The notes under the pieces: model-generated | Told to the model about the DNA's origin: nothing | The model's input: the letters and a program-made list of their open reading frames with translations, nothing else | Database searches by the model: none | Assembly (NCBI GenBank): GCA_021401465.1 | Contig: JADDMT010000061.1 | Location: 118,397-182,396, forward strand | Length of the DNA: 64,000 nt | Direction: 5' to 3' | From: Teratosphaeria epicoccoides | Lineage: Eukaryota > Ascomycota > Dothideomycetes > Mycosphaerellales > Teratosphaeriaceae | Part shown: positions 44,815 to 56,985 of the stretch, piece by piece | Layout: every line of letters starts with the position of its first letter | Numbering within the stretch: the stretch's first letter is position 1 | Made by a program: the position numbers and the translations under genes

Positions 44815-46720
44815 CTTAAGGCATCTGACTCTTAATCTTAGTGAGCTCTAGGCGTGTATCTGCTTCCTTCGCAAAGCTTATAACTTTAACTGCTTTAATG
44901 AGGTCCTATCTTTGTTTAAGAATAAAGTAACATAGTACTATGTTTCTAATTAGAGTACTACCTTCATGAATGACCCTAGGCCTACGTAATACAACTTGAA
45001 CACTCTGAACAGTACTCTGCTAATTGCTGCTACCTTCGCTATAGCTAGCTCTAATTAGCGTGTATAGTAACATCAGTATAGAATTAGGTCTAGCGGATAC
45101 TATAGTAAGCTATATAGCGTATACATCACTAATCTGAGTAAACCTTAGCTTAAAGGCTTGTGTACTAATTGCTTTCAGAAGAATCAGAAGAGGTAGTACT
45201 CGCTATATACTAGGTCAGACAAGCTAGGCGACAATCTAGCTAATCATAGTACTTTGCTACCTAGTAGGAAGAATCTTAGGCCCTGTTCTGATCTACTAGT
45301 TCGTAATATACCTCCTCTGCTAATCCTTTAGCGACCTTTAAGGCGCCCTCGTCAGAATTTCGATAAGAACAATCTACCTCGTTTGCCTAGTTAGAGTAAC
45401 ATCAAGAGGCAGTGTAATTAAGAGCTACGCTACTACGATTAGTATAACGAGCATGTACATTGTAACCTGCTCCTTTGTGTTAATGATCTAACTAATCCGG
45501 TTACTAATTGTGACGTAGAGGACTTCTTTATTAAGTAGTTTAGAGAGAGTCTCTAGCCTACTAGGCCTCGTCTAGCGCTAGGTGCTAAGTCAGAGTATAA
45601 CCTAGAGGATCTTATTTCTTGTAGGACCCTTTTCTATCTTCGTCAGGCAGAAGAAGCTTACGCTAGGCAGAGTATTATTAGCAGGGAATTAACAGTCAGC
45701 GATTAGGCAACTAATCTTAGCTTAAACTGCCTTTGTAAGAGAATTGATACTCTAACTTGTCGAGTCTAGGGTAGGCATTATCTGCCTCCTCGCTACGCTC
45801 GTACTCCTATCCTACTAATTGTCAAGGATAAGTCGCTATCAAGTAAGGAGCCTGCTACACTATAGCGGTTACATTAGACCTAATCTGTTCTAAATACAAT
45901 GCTCTAGAATATGAGCCTTATTTGAGCCCTACGTCTAGTTATTAGAGTATAGCATCCTCTGATATTATTAGTCGTCTAATTGCTAAGAGTTAGGAGCAGA
46001 TGTTAACTTTGTCTCTAAGCCCCTTCGCTCCTCTAACTAGGCATCAGCCTACTAACACCTACATGACTAGCATGAGCCTAACTACCCCTAGGAGCCTAGG
46101 CAACTAGCGTGTTAGCAGTATTTGCAACTAGCACTCTAGCAACATCAGAATGCTGTCTCCTGCTTAGCTGTCTACTAAGCTTAAGCTAAACTTTCCTAGG
46201 ATTAGTTAGTATGCTACTAGCTGTAGTACTCTACGTTAGAGTCAGAGTCTATATTTAGCGCGTTAGAGTTTGCATTCTATAGGTCTAAGCCCTCTAGCTA
46301 CTATGTAGAGGCCTAGGCTATAGTTGCTTTTAGCTCTTTAAACTCCTCCTCCTTAGTTCGGTCGCATCGATCTATTATATAGGATTGCTAAGGCTAATCG
46401 TTAAGAGCGCGCTACTACATACAACAATTTGTAGGATCGTTGTCAGGTCATGCTTACTAATCTATAAGGGGTCTCTAACTCTTGTTAGTTTTGTCTAGGT
46501 ACCTCTAACTAGTCAGACATTTCTAAAGCAAGCTTGTATTATCCTAGTAGTAGGCCTCAAGCTAGCGGGAATCTAGCCCTTACAAGCTTGTAGCCTAGTA
46601 GTCAGAGTTCCTAGCCTTAGCGTAGTAGTCAGAGCTCTTAGTTCTAGCATAGTAGTAGTAGTTCTTGTAGTCTAAGTGTAGGTCGCAGGTAATGTAACTT
46701 GTTAGGCAGAGATTTTAGTT
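44815..46720 (+). pseudogene. Antisense accessory ORF of Copia E
   Basis: A plus-strand frame of about 360 codons (44820-45900) and a second after one shift near 45900 continue to about 46720, opposite to E pol. The N-terminal part includes A-C-I-C-F-L-R-K, then K-G-L-C-T-N-C-F-Q-K-N-Q-K-R at 45149-45190 and R-Q-C-N, H-C-N-L-L-L-C-V-N, N-C-D-V further on, a Cys pattern suggestive of zinc binding. A helical region follows (R-Q-A-E-E-A-Y-A-R-Q-S), and the C-terminal 150 residues are Ser/Gln-rich. Stops are TAG or TAA at Gln/Trp-type positions. It has the same place and orientation as the ORF of Copia D but little visible sequence similarity. The start is unclear; ATG at 44788 is in another frame. 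Function unknown. Confidence 0.62.
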
Positions 46721-46939
46721 GACATATGAGATTCCTAAGGTAGCGGGATATCTAGTATATTCGTAGTAATGCTATCTAGTAGCAGACATATGCATAATGA
46801 GAACTAAAAAGCTACTTCCTTAGCCGAAGCTACTCTACTACTCTATTAAACTAGGTTCCTAGTTTTAGCTTCGTCAGACTATTAGCGACTATGTTAGAGG
46901 TCTTAACATAGCTAATAGATATGATTCCCTTCTTGCATA

Positions 46940-49900
46940 GATCCTATTAGTAATAGTAGGCCACGTTAATATGCTTTGACCTCTCGCTTACGTAAGCATC
47001 CCTAGCAAGGGTAATTGCTACTTAATTGTCTCCTTGTAGCTATACTATAGGTAGCCTAATTGCAAACTTTATCTCCTCCTTAATAAGTAGGCTCTAATTA
47101 ATGTGTCGCTCTATCTTCATATCTTAGAGAATCTAACATAGGAACTACAACTACTTTGCATATCTTGCTATTACTATGTATTCTGCTTCTATTGTAGATC
47201 TAGCTACTAACTTCTACTTCTTACTTGCCTAAGATATTAGACCTGCTACTAGTAGGTAGACATTACTAAGGACTAATATATAATCTGTCTTGTCTATTAT
47301 GTAGTTAGAGTTAGAGTGTCCTTCTAGTGTTCTCTGACCCTTCGCTATATAGACAATCCTAAGGTCCTTTGTTAAGCGCATGTATCTCCTAGCTTCTCTA
47401 GGGCTTGCTAGTAATACTAAGCTAGGTCTAACATGTACTAGCTTAATCTTCTAAGTGTAAACATGATGTCTAGTTAGGTTAGAATGCCTACGTACATCTA
47501 TTTCCTAATACCCTCCTAATACTCCTTACGATTCACTCTGACATTATTAGGCCCTAGTAGTCTAATCACATTATAGCTGTCTATTAGCAATTAGGTTAGT
47601 GTAGCGCTCTCCTTAGTTATCATGAGCTTGTCTAGAACTTTGTCGACATAGTGTGTCTAATCTAGCTATAAGGTACCTGCTTTTTAGTCTCTAACTACCC
47701 TAATACCTAGCAGATGTGTTGCCTTACCTAGGTCCTTAATCTTAAAGAATGTCGCAAACTTGCTCTTAAACTAATTGACATTAACTGTACTCTTAGCTCT
47801 AATCGTGATATTATTAACATAGACTAAAATCATTAGCTTTTGAGTGTTATAGACAAAAAGGCAGGGGTCTGCCTCGCTCTAATGAAAGCTAATCTTCTTA
47901 ATCTTTCCCTTGTAAAGCTAGTGCTAGTCTTAGGCTGCTTGCTTTAAACTATGCAGACTTTTTAGTAGCTTTAACACTTTGCCTAGGTTAACCTTCATAC
48001 CTAGTAGAGCTCGCATCAGGATGCGTTCCTTTAAAGGCGTTGTTAACATTTACCTAGTATAACTCCTAGTTGTTTATGCAGACTATAGCTATAAAGATCT
48101 AAATAGTATTATGTCTAACTATTAGAGTAAAGGTGTCTCTAAAGTTGACTCTAAGGATCTGACTAAAACCTCTAGCTACTAGCTACACTTTAAACTTGTT
48201 AACTAATCTATCTGTGTTATACTTCACATTAAAGACCTTTTTTGACGTAATTAGGTAAGCATCCTTTAGTGCAACTATTATCTTGTATGTCTAGTTGCCT
48301 TTAAGTACTCTAATCTCTGCCTAGATAGCCTCTAACTACAGGTGTCCCTATTTCTTGTTAGAGATAGCCTACTCGTATGTCTTTAAAATAAGTATCTTCT
48401 CTAACAGTCGCATTCTGGCTCCTACTACTGCTATGCTATATTCTTCTGCCTATGTAGTAAATGTAACCTAGTTGCCCTTATACTAGTAGCTATCCTTATC
48501 TATGCTTGATTTAATCATAGTATCATGAATTGCAATAAAGCTATAGATAGTTTCCATTATCTATTTACCCTCTCTTACCTACTATTATCATTCTAATTAC
48601 GACCTCTCTTGCTAGTAACCTCACTTAACTATCTCGGATTATGCACTACATCTCTAACTCTGACGCCCTTAGATGCCTCTGACCTTGCTCTTGTCCTCTT
48701 GCTAAGTACTACAGGTAGTACGACAAGTAGGTTTAGCACTTCTAATGCCTCTAGTAGCTAGCCTTGCTCTTTCGTATGCTCTGACTTATACTCTAACTTA
48801 AGATTATGTCTCTTGATAACTTCGTTAGTCTCGGGTTTTAGTAGTACCTAGACATGTGTCGCAATTTTACAGGTTACCTATGCTAGGTTCAAGGTAGATA
48901 TCTAGCTTCTTAGGCAGACGACTAGCTAGCCGTCGCGTTAGTACGGAGCTACTCTGATTCTTCAGAGTAAAGCGAAGATTCAAATTACCCCCCTTACTTT
49001 CTTTAAAAGAATTTGACAGATCCTGTCATAATAACCTTCTTTATGTCTAGCGCCTAAACCTTCTACATCTTAGTAGTACCTTTGACGTACCTAATAAACA
49101 CGCCCTCCTGTCTGTAATTCATAAGCTTGTCCTTTCTTAAATCCTTTAGTAATAACTAAGGGTCTATATGCAAAATGACTTAGTACCCCTAAATGCGGAT
49201 ATAGTCTACTAAAGGCCTTTGCTCTAACTAAGCTTCTTCTAGTGTAATCAAGAAACCGTCGATTTTTAGCAGGCATAGGTTATACATATATTAGCTTGTA
49301 ATTAGAGCTTCTAGCTTGAATTCCGTAGGAAGTCCCGCATCCTATAACATCTTTCTAACGACCCTTTTAGCATTACTAATGTGCTTTTCTGTAACTCCGT
49401 TTATACAAGAGTCATACTCCTCGGTTAGGTTAAGCGCTATGCTATACTCTGACTCCTACTAACCTAGTAGAGACGTTAGCTCTAGCGCGTTATTAGTCTT
49501 TACTGCTATTAGTTTGCCCCTGTTAGTCTTAAGCTTAATCTTCTTATGCTAGTAACATAGAGCGTCTACTACGTTAGACCTATGTTTTAACAGATATGCC
49601 TACGCCTTTCGCAAGTAATTATTAACAATGATAAGGAAATACTTGTAACCTTCTCTTAGTAATAGCAAAGGGCCGCAGATGTCTATTAATATTAGCTTAA
49701 GAATCTGATGCTTTCTATCTGTAACCTTTCCTTGCTTCTTCTTCATATTAGCGAGGCTATAAGCTTTACAGTCAAAGCTGTTAACTATAGGTATTAGGTT
49801 CTTTAGGGTCGTGACCTTTTAAAGAGACTTGAGCTTTATCTAACTATAATATAGAAAGTAGCGATGCTAAAGGTTATAGGCTTTACGTGCCTTTAGCTTA

Positions 49901-50340
49901 GAGTTGTCTTCTACATCTGCTGTTAGAGTAAGCAGGGATTCTAGCTAGTTTTTAGCTCCCTCTAACTAAGCGATAGGCATGCTATAAATTTTCTAGAGTT
50001 AGTATATACTACCTAAGTCGAATTTGCGAACATGATTTTGTCCTAAGATTAGAGTGACACCTAGTTGTAGGACATAAATCGCAGGAACTGCAAGACTCCC
50101 TCTAAACGCGTCAGAGATTACTATCTTACCCCTATGTCTGCTCTCTAAGAAACTACCCCTAACTTTGATTTGTCTTAGCCGCGTCAGGTTCAGATTTCTA
50201 AAGAGATCCTTATTGTCAGACATGTAGGCTAATACGCCAGAGTCGAGGAGAACTACACTCTTTTGCGATAGGTTTGTAAGTGTTGTATAGGCGTCGTTAA
50301 TGCTTATATCCTTGTCTATATTATACATTATGTACTACTA
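46940..50340 (-). pseudogene. Pol of Copia E (PR-IN-RT-RH)
   Basis: Minus strand. Protease at about 50255-50205 reads L-L-D-S-G-V with Y-M-S-D-N-K-D-L-F after it; a stop-free stretch covers 50328-49999. The integrase core lies at about 49720-49270 (I-D-I-C-G-P-L; the second catalytic motif reads K-T-N instead of x-S-D; the Glu motif G-V-T-E-K-H is intact). RT runs about 48470-47480 with Y-V-N-N near 47815 in place of Y-V-D-D, both catalytic Asp changed by G to A. RNase H is at about 47330-46950 (S-T-I-E-A-E-Y-I-V, G-D-N, S-K-H-I-N-V). Copia order IN before RT. The protease and RNase H are clearly related to element D. Confidence 0.87.
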
Positions 50341-51360
50341 CTAGTATACCCTCGAGGATGTTAGAAGGTTCTTCTTGTATTTCGAGAGTAGTATAGCCTA
50401 TGCCTCTGCAGCTGTCTTGTACTTAAGCGTCAGAGTACTATTAGTCTTGTCGAGGCTCTATAATATCTTATATAGAGTAGTTAAATTAGCCTCAAACTAC
50501 TCATTAGTGTTAGCTAGTACGTATATCTAGTTGCCTACGACATATTACAACCGTGCCCCCTCTTAATTAGTAGCTAGTAGCATAGTGCCTTTAAGGGTTA
50601 GGTCTCTGTAGTCCTAGGATCCCGACGAGCTCTAACTAGCGCTTTGTTAGCTCTAATCCCTCTACGTAGATAAGGATGATTAGAGGATCTCCGCTGTCGC
50701 TTGCTCGCATGCCTCAAGTACTACTATAGTAGGACTAGCTACTTACCCTTTAAGCCTGACTAGAGTTTACGTAGAGGTACGCCTAAAAGGATAGAAGGTA
50801 ACTACTAAGTAGCAGGTAGTTCCTCTGACTATTAACTTGCCTGTCTTGTAAACTAAGCTTGTCTTACGAGCTCGGCTCTCTAGCTCGCTCGCTCTGACAT
50901 CCGCTCTAACTACTAGTACTTCGCTATTTGTAATTGCTATCTTCAGGCTTGTTAGTAGTAGCGCCTTCTAGTCGATTAGCTATGCGTACTTCTTTAATAC
51001 AAGGAGACAGGACTCCTGCTTAAAGTAGAACTCGTTATTCTCTTGTGTCAGAGTAGGGACTTTCTTTCGGTCCTTAGACAAATCTATAGTAAGGAAGTAT
51101 TATAAAGAGTAAATGAATAAATAGAAAACAGATAAACAAAGATAGTTGTATGTCGAATTCTAGTATAGTTTTAGAAGGTAACTACGAACTTTTTAACTGT
51201 GTCTAAGTAGTTGCTAGGCTCTTTTACGTCTTATCTGCGTCTTAAGAGTCTGTCCTACAGGCTCTAGTCTCTTTTACATAGTGCGGCAGCAGCCTCTAGT
51301 CTGCCCTTAATTGTCTAGCGGATTAAGTACGCTCTTCTAACAAATTCTTCTAGCTACAGG
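50341..51360 (-). pseudogene. Gag region of Copia E
   Basis: Between primer site and protease, minus strand. Readable stretches include a coiled, Asn/Leu/Lys-rich part near 50520-50360 (A-N-T-N-E-x-F-E-A-N-L-T-T-L-Y-K-I-L). No zinc knuckle can be recognised. The frame shifts several times. Called Gag by position only. Confidence 0.5.
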
Positions 51361-51380
51361 CAAAACCTAGGCTTATAACC
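51361..51380 (-). other. Primer-binding site of Copia E (half-tRNA iMet type)
   Basis: Minus strand reads GGTTATAAGCCTAGG directly after the 5' LTR, identical over 15 bases to the site of Copia D. Both fit the complement of an initiator-tRNA(Met) anticodon arm with the same two RIP-type changes. Confidence 0.7.
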
Positions 51381-51640
51381 TGTTGAATTAAGTTCTTACA
51401 TAGGCAATGGATTTACGCATAGGGAGTAGCTACAGAAGGAATGCATTATGTCAGGTATTAAGTATATGAACAAACGTAATTAATAGAAGAGATAAGGTAA
51501 AAATTCTTCTCTTCCTAGCTAGGGTCAAATATCCCTTAACCCCTGACTTAAGTCAGAGAGGTCAGAGTCAGGGTCCTGCCTAACTCTGACTCCTACTAAC
51601 TTAGTACGGCTAGTATGCGACTACCTATCACATTTTAACA
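51381..51640 (-). repeat. 5' LTR of Copia E
   Basis: 260 bp. On the minus strand it begins TGTTAAAATG and ends TTCAACA next to the primer site. Confidence 0.92.
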
Positions 51641-51645
51641 GATAG

Positions 51646-54600
51646 TAATAACAGCTAGTATGCCTATATTCCTATTACGTCTTGTATCTAGAAGGGTCTA
51701 ACAAACCTTAGCGTTATCTTCTTACTTAGAAGTTTTAGCTTAAGATTCGTCGTTAATAGTAATACCTTCGTACTAACTACATATTACATCGGTTTAGCAT
51801 AGGCGTTATTATGTTTAATCTAGGACTCTAAGGCTTTTTTCTAGTGTTCTATTAGCACTAAATATACCTCGCGCATACGCCGCGCTAATTCCGTAGTAGC
51901 TAGCACCCTCTCCTTAGAAGACTCGTCCTAAGGCGGTTCTAGGTATATTTCTAGATTGAAGCTATAAAGAATCTGAAATAGTAACATGTATATAGTAGTA
52001 TGTACGCTACTATTAACTGCGAATTCTACTATAGGAATTACATTAGCCTAGGCATCCTAGTTCTTAGCGTAGTAGTACTAAAGGTAGTACTTAAGAGTCT
52101 AGTTCATACGTTTAGTCTAACTATTAGTCTATAGATAGAATGCTATACTTAGGTAGTACTTAACACGCGCCTTAAACACAAATTCTTGCTAGTATTTACT
52201 AGTAAAGACAGAACCTTAATCTAATATAATACTTCGGGGTATACTTAAGCGCTATACAACTTCGTCAGGAAGTAGTCATACAAGCTTGCCGCTTATGCAC
52301 TTTTTTGTATATAGGATGAAGACATTTATCTTCGAGTATTAGTTAACTACTACAAGGATAGCATTAACTATATCGCCTCTCTACTTTGCTAGTAGCAAGT
52401 TAGTAATAAGATCCATGCTTAAGTCTTGCTATAGTCTCTCTAGTAGTAGGAGCGTCTAAGCATTACTATAGGGGCAATAGTGCCGAGATTTACTAATCTA
52501 GCATAACTAGTAGGATTTGACATAGTCAGAAACATCCTGTTCTAGCGTTAGCTACTAGTATTTGCGTCCGAGAAGCGCATTCGTCTTCTCTGCGCTAAAA
52601 TGACCTACAAGTTCATTGTCATATGAATACAGAGGAGCTGCGAACAGAGTACGTAGTTAGCGGGTACGTAGAGCCTATTGTTAAATTACTATAAGTTGCC
52701 TAACTTAGTCTAGTACTCTAGACCGCCTATAGCATCCTAGAGGGCTATACCCTTATTAATTAACTCCGGGGTTCGCTCTTATAACTACTAAATAAGTCTC
52801 GAGACTTCTTTAAAGGGTTCTTTAGACACTACATGCTTACTACATGTAAGCTAGTTAACTACTACACGGAGAGAGCTAGACATAGTTGCTATAGCTACTA
52901 GATAGGAGGGTTTATTACTAGTAAAGGCTATAAGGCCCTATTAGGCCTATAGTCAACCTATAAGAGGAGCTAATAACAGGTTACTACCCTATGCTATAAG
53001 CTTCGTCTATAGCATAGAGAGGAGCTATTAGTTACCCTACTCCCTAGTGTCGTAGTCTAGTCGTTGTAAAGGACTGTTAGCTAGATTCGTCTTCCTAGAA
53101 CGATGCTAGATAACGAAGTCAAAGCTAGCGAGGAAAGTTACCTACCTTGCTTGCTAACTACTTAGCTACTTTATGCCTATGAAGCTACAAAGGTTATTAT
53201 AGTTAGTAAGTCCCTTAATAGGGTACACTATGCCTTCGAGGTAGTGTTAGTACTCCTTAAAGCCGTTAATAATAGCTAAAAGCTCTTAGTCATGAGTCTT
53301 GTAATCAAGCTAAGCGCCCTACATCTTCTGTAACTAGAAGGTAATCAGGTACTACTACGTACTACCTTCGTGCAACTAGAGCTACAATATAATTGCGGCT
53401 ATTGCAAATTTTGAAGCATTAGTCTCTATTCGGATCTTCGTAGTAGGGTTAAAGTGCTAAAGTATAGGTGTAGTTTAAAAAGCTACTTTAAGTTCAGAGA
53501 AAGCCTTACTCTAAGCCTCCTCCTAAGGCACTATCCCTAGCTTTTTTCCTCGAATCGCGCCCTTTGCGAGGGCCGTAAGGGGAGCTACAATCTTCGAGTA
53601 GGACTATATGAATCTACAGTAGGGGTTAGTAAGTCCTAGGAACACCTGTACTTCTTAGAGGGTAGTTAGTTACAGCTACTTAGTGATTATAGACACCCTT
53701 CAGTTATCTATGATAACTCTTTCTATAGAGACGATGTATCCAAGAAACTTAATCCTATCTGCAAGGAATAAGTACTTCTTTAGGTTTACATATAAAGCAA
53801 GCTTATAGAGTCATTTAAGTACTATCTAAACCTACCCTGGCTAGGGCCCGATTAATATACGCTTAGAAAGTTGCTAGTACATTAGTTAATCTAAATGGCA
53901 TCACTATATACTTAAAGTATCTATACTATGTTTAGAACGTAGTCTTCTACTCGTCGCCCTTTCGGATAGGTATCTAGTAGTAGGCATCCTTTAAGCTAAT
54001 AGAAAAGAAGATAGCAGTGCGACTAAGGCGGTCAAGCGTCTTGCTAATGAGTAGTAGGGAGTAGCGGTTCTTCTAAGTTACCGCATTAAGGCCCCTATAG
54101 TTAACGTATAGGCGGAGCGTCTAATCCTTATTTAGGACAAACATTACTAACACTCTAGCCTTACTATCGCTTTGTTAAGTCCACGCGTTCTTTTATGCCT
54201 TGTAGAGATAGTCTCGAAGTGTTTTAAGCTAGGATTCCGACATAGGATACAGAGGTTAATGCGGAGGATTATAACCCTCCTTAAGGTTAATTGCATGCTC
54301 TGTGTCTAGGGCCTAGGCATAGGCTGCAGCCTCTACGTTGAAAATATCGGCGTATTCCTCTAACTTAGGCAGGAGGGTAACGTCTTCCTTAATGTTCTGT
54401 ATGTAGACCGCATACATATATTAGACCTTCTTTATGTCCTCGTATAAGCTATGCGCATTACGTATCCTTACTATAGGAACTTCGCCTTTAGAGCCATAGA
54501 ACTAATTGTTAGTAGCTCTATTAACAACAACTCCCTGCTTATAGCGCTAAGGGTAGCCTAGCAGGAGCTCCTTAATAGGAACGTCTTTAGCGTAGAAGGC

Positions 54601-54960
54601 TTCGTTAGTCTCGCTCTCTTCTCCTAAAGAGTCCGCAAGTTAGAGGCGCACATTATACGCGCCTTAAGCCGCTACGCCTTCGCCTTAAAAGGATTTCATA
54701 GTAGGCAGCAGGGCTCCTAGGATCGGCTTTAAACTAAACAATATAAGTACCCGCTAGGGTATTACGTTAACCTCTAGAAGGTCGTCTAACATATAGTCTA
54801 CTAGCTTAAGCAAGCTATTAACTTAGACTATACCGGATAGGCGCTAGGTAGGCCACAAGTCTATACTATTAGTAACAGATAGCTTAGACACCCGCGGTAG
54901 CTATTTAGTTGTCTTAGGCTTATCCTTCTTTTGCTTCCCCTCTAGGGAGGTTTCAAATAC
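51646..54960 (-). pseudogene. Pol of C4 (IN, RNase H, RT, PR), main part
   Basis: Minus-strand continuation of C4 pol beyond Copia E, parallel to C1 12710-16085. Integrase is at about 52740-52050, RNase H about 53450-53170 and the RT region above 53880. Compared with C1 there is a deletion of about 130 bases near 53830, which removes the RT active-site region (Y-L-D-D in C1 at 14935-14952). Protease and linker lie above about 54300. Many TAG stops. Confidence 0.8.
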
Positions 54961-56196
54961 CTTGTTTACCTTCTTCCTATTACTTCGTTTAGGATAGTAG
55001 GCCGCCTAGTAGTCCTTTGCTCTACAGATGTAGTAGGTACCTAGAGGCTTCTCGCTACTGTCTTTAGGCTTAGAAGGTCTACTCTTCTAGACTAAACTAC
55101 CGCGTTAGACTTGACCCTTAGGGCGCTTGTAATAGCGGCCCTTTAGTAGGTATTCAGGGCTTGAACACTTATTGTCCTTGCTACCTGATCTTCTATTTTG
55201 CTTAAAGGTAATCTCTATACGTGTTATAAGAGACACGAGGTCTTGCTAAGTTATTAGAAGTTTATGAAAAGTCATGATTATGTTCTAAAGATTGTCATTA
55301 AGCTTGACAAGTAGGTGCCGCATACGTTGCGTCTTAGTATAGAGTAGCATCTATCTCTTAAGCGAAGCGAGATAGGTAGTAAAGCTAGAGGTAGTTTGTC
55401 CTTTCTCCTACTTAGCCTTCTTATACTTAACAGACATAGTAAGGGCATAGTTACCTAGATCCTTGACCTAGTCGACATAGAACTAGCGAAAGTTGCCTAT
55501 GTATACGTTCTGTTATAGACCTACATAAGGTTATACTACTCATGCTAATTATTGCAAGGTTCCTTATCCTCTTTAAGCTACATTACACTAAAGGTAACTT
55601 GTTTGCTCTCTATAGCATTTACGTAGGTTAAGCACAAAAACTGCCTTACACGCCTGTAAGAAAGTTCGAGCCTCCTTTAAGGTATCTCTCTTAAATGGCT
55701 TCAAGTTGCGTGCGTTATAACTGCCTCCTAGTTAGCCTACTATAGCCCTAAATTTAGGCACTATATTTGCAGGCACACGCGGAGAGTCTATGCCTACTAG
55801 TATGTTATCTTTAAGGGCTCCTAGTATGAAATCTCGCTAGATTTCTTTATCCGCTAGTTTATTAGTACTACTTATAGCAACGTCTTTGTTATCTTCGCCA
55901 TTGTCGCTACTAGAAGGGGTACGGCTTTAGCTCTAGTTTGTAAGGTAGTTTATGACCTAGTTAACAATCATGGCTACAAGGGCTAGGTTAATAGTTAGGG
56001 TTAGCTATACTCCCTATACAGGGGATATTTTGCCTTGTCTGCTACGTAATTAGCCTCTAGTAGAACTGTTGTTTAATATAGTGTCGCTTGTAGGGGGTAC
56101 TCCTACAGGCTAGTTACTTAGGCTAGCTTTGCTATTATAGGCGCTTAGGATAGTACTTGCTACGCGTTAGTTACAAGTTCGCGGTACTCTAGACAT
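54960..56196 (-). pseudogene. Gag of C4
   Basis: ATG at 56196 (minus), in the sequence ATGTCTAGAGTAC shared with C1. Same organisation as C1 gag: acidic N-terminus, capsid-like centre and degraded zinc knuckle near 55050-55000. Lies 38 bases after the priming site. Numerous TAG/TAA codons. Confidence 0.78.
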
Positions 56197-56233
56197 GTTA
56201 TAGTATTCTCTGCTAGACTGCAAAGTAGGGAGG

Positions 56234-56242
56234 AGAAAGCAG
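56234..56242 (-). other. Self-priming site (PBS) of C4
   Basis: CTGCTTTCT on the minus strand, 3 bases from the LTR end, complementary to AGAAAGCAG at 56331-56339 in the LTR (minus), which lies 30 bases after TTATAA (56369-56374). Identical arrangement to C1. Confidence 0.6.
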
Positions 56243-56245
56243 AAC

Positions 56246-56631
56246 TAACATAGATGTATATACTACATAATATGAAAATATCTTGTAGTATAACAGAGTA
56301 ATCCGACCTTTTAGTAGGTACAAGACAGCGCTGCTTTCTGCTTATCGCAGAGGTTGCGCTAGAGGTGCTTATAACCCCTCACGCGCCTTAATTAAGAGAG
56401 CATGTCTAAGCCTGACCCTACAGGGGTACCGTAGGGTTAGGAAACCCCTGTAGAGGTACTATAGGGTTAGTAGCGTAAGGTATCCTACATTAGCATTAAT
56501 CCTACTTAGATGACATACAAGCTAACGTATATACGAAGGACCCCCTTTGCTATATAGTAGGGTCATTACATGCTAAGGGCAGGTATTAGAACCTATGCGG
56601 CTCTAATAGCCCCCTAGTATTAACTGTATTA
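56246..56631 (-). repeat. 5' LTR of C4 (386 bp)
   Basis: Ends at the same outer point as the C1 LTR (T-G/C-T-A-T-T-A). Its inner end keeps TAACATAG, probably TGACATAG before mutation. Confidence 0.78.
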
Positions 56632-56985
56632 GCATGTACTTATAGTCCCCTAATATCTTGACTTACATGTAATACAAAGGTATTATAAGGCTACCCTAAA
56701 TGTAATGTTAGCTACTATAGCATAGTAACTCTACCTTGCCTATACTTTAAAGGTATGAAGAGTACTATTATATAGGCTATTATTAAGATTAACCTAGGGT
56801 TAATCTTTAGCTATCTACCTGTCTTATGTAGTATATAGTACATACTACCCTATACTCTATTTATTCTGCTTGCCTAATAGTAAGGCTAAGGACATCTTTG
56901 TAGAAGGAGAGGTAGTAATATAATTAAAACTATTAGAGGCTATTAGAGCTAAATATACTCTAATATATTACTCTTAGTATACTAT
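56632..56985 (+). mobile_element. Fragment of another family C 3' end (C5)
   Basis: Aligns with 36640-36970 of C3: the region upstream of the polypurine tract, the tract itself (AGAAGGAGAGG, near 56902-56912) and the first 70 bases of an LTR starting at 56916. It is oriented opposite to C4, so two LTR parts of opposed copies meet at 56631/56632. Confidence 0.68.

Larger units (their letters stand above)
44117..51640 (-). mobile_element. Ty1/Copia element E, complete, 7524 bp
   Basis: Two 260-bp LTRs (44117-44376 and 51381-51640) flank minus-strand gag-pol. The primer site abuts the right LTR. Five bases outside read AATAG and GATAG, a target duplication with one change; the undamaged C1 sequence confirms the insertion point. 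A plus-strand ORF occupies about 44815-46720, between the end of pol and the 3' LTR. Confidence 0.92.
40679..56631 (-). mobile_element. Ty3/Gypsy family C, copy C4, full length, split by Copia E
   Basis: Minus-strand 5' LTR (56631-56246), self-priming site, gag and pol, convergent antisense ORF, polypurine tract and 3' LTR (41078-40679) are all present, so it is the only complete C copy. It is interrupted by Copia E (44117-51640) and by a 315-bp Gypsy fragment. Without these it would be about 8.1 kb. No matching target duplication was found at its ends. Confidence 0.85.

Noticed and set aside
56226..56242. Purine-rich GGGAGGAGAAAG beside the C4 5' LTR as a polypurine tract
   Set aside because: On the gag-pol strand this is the pyrimidine-rich primer site with its 9-nt complement in the LTR; the real tract is at the other LTR.
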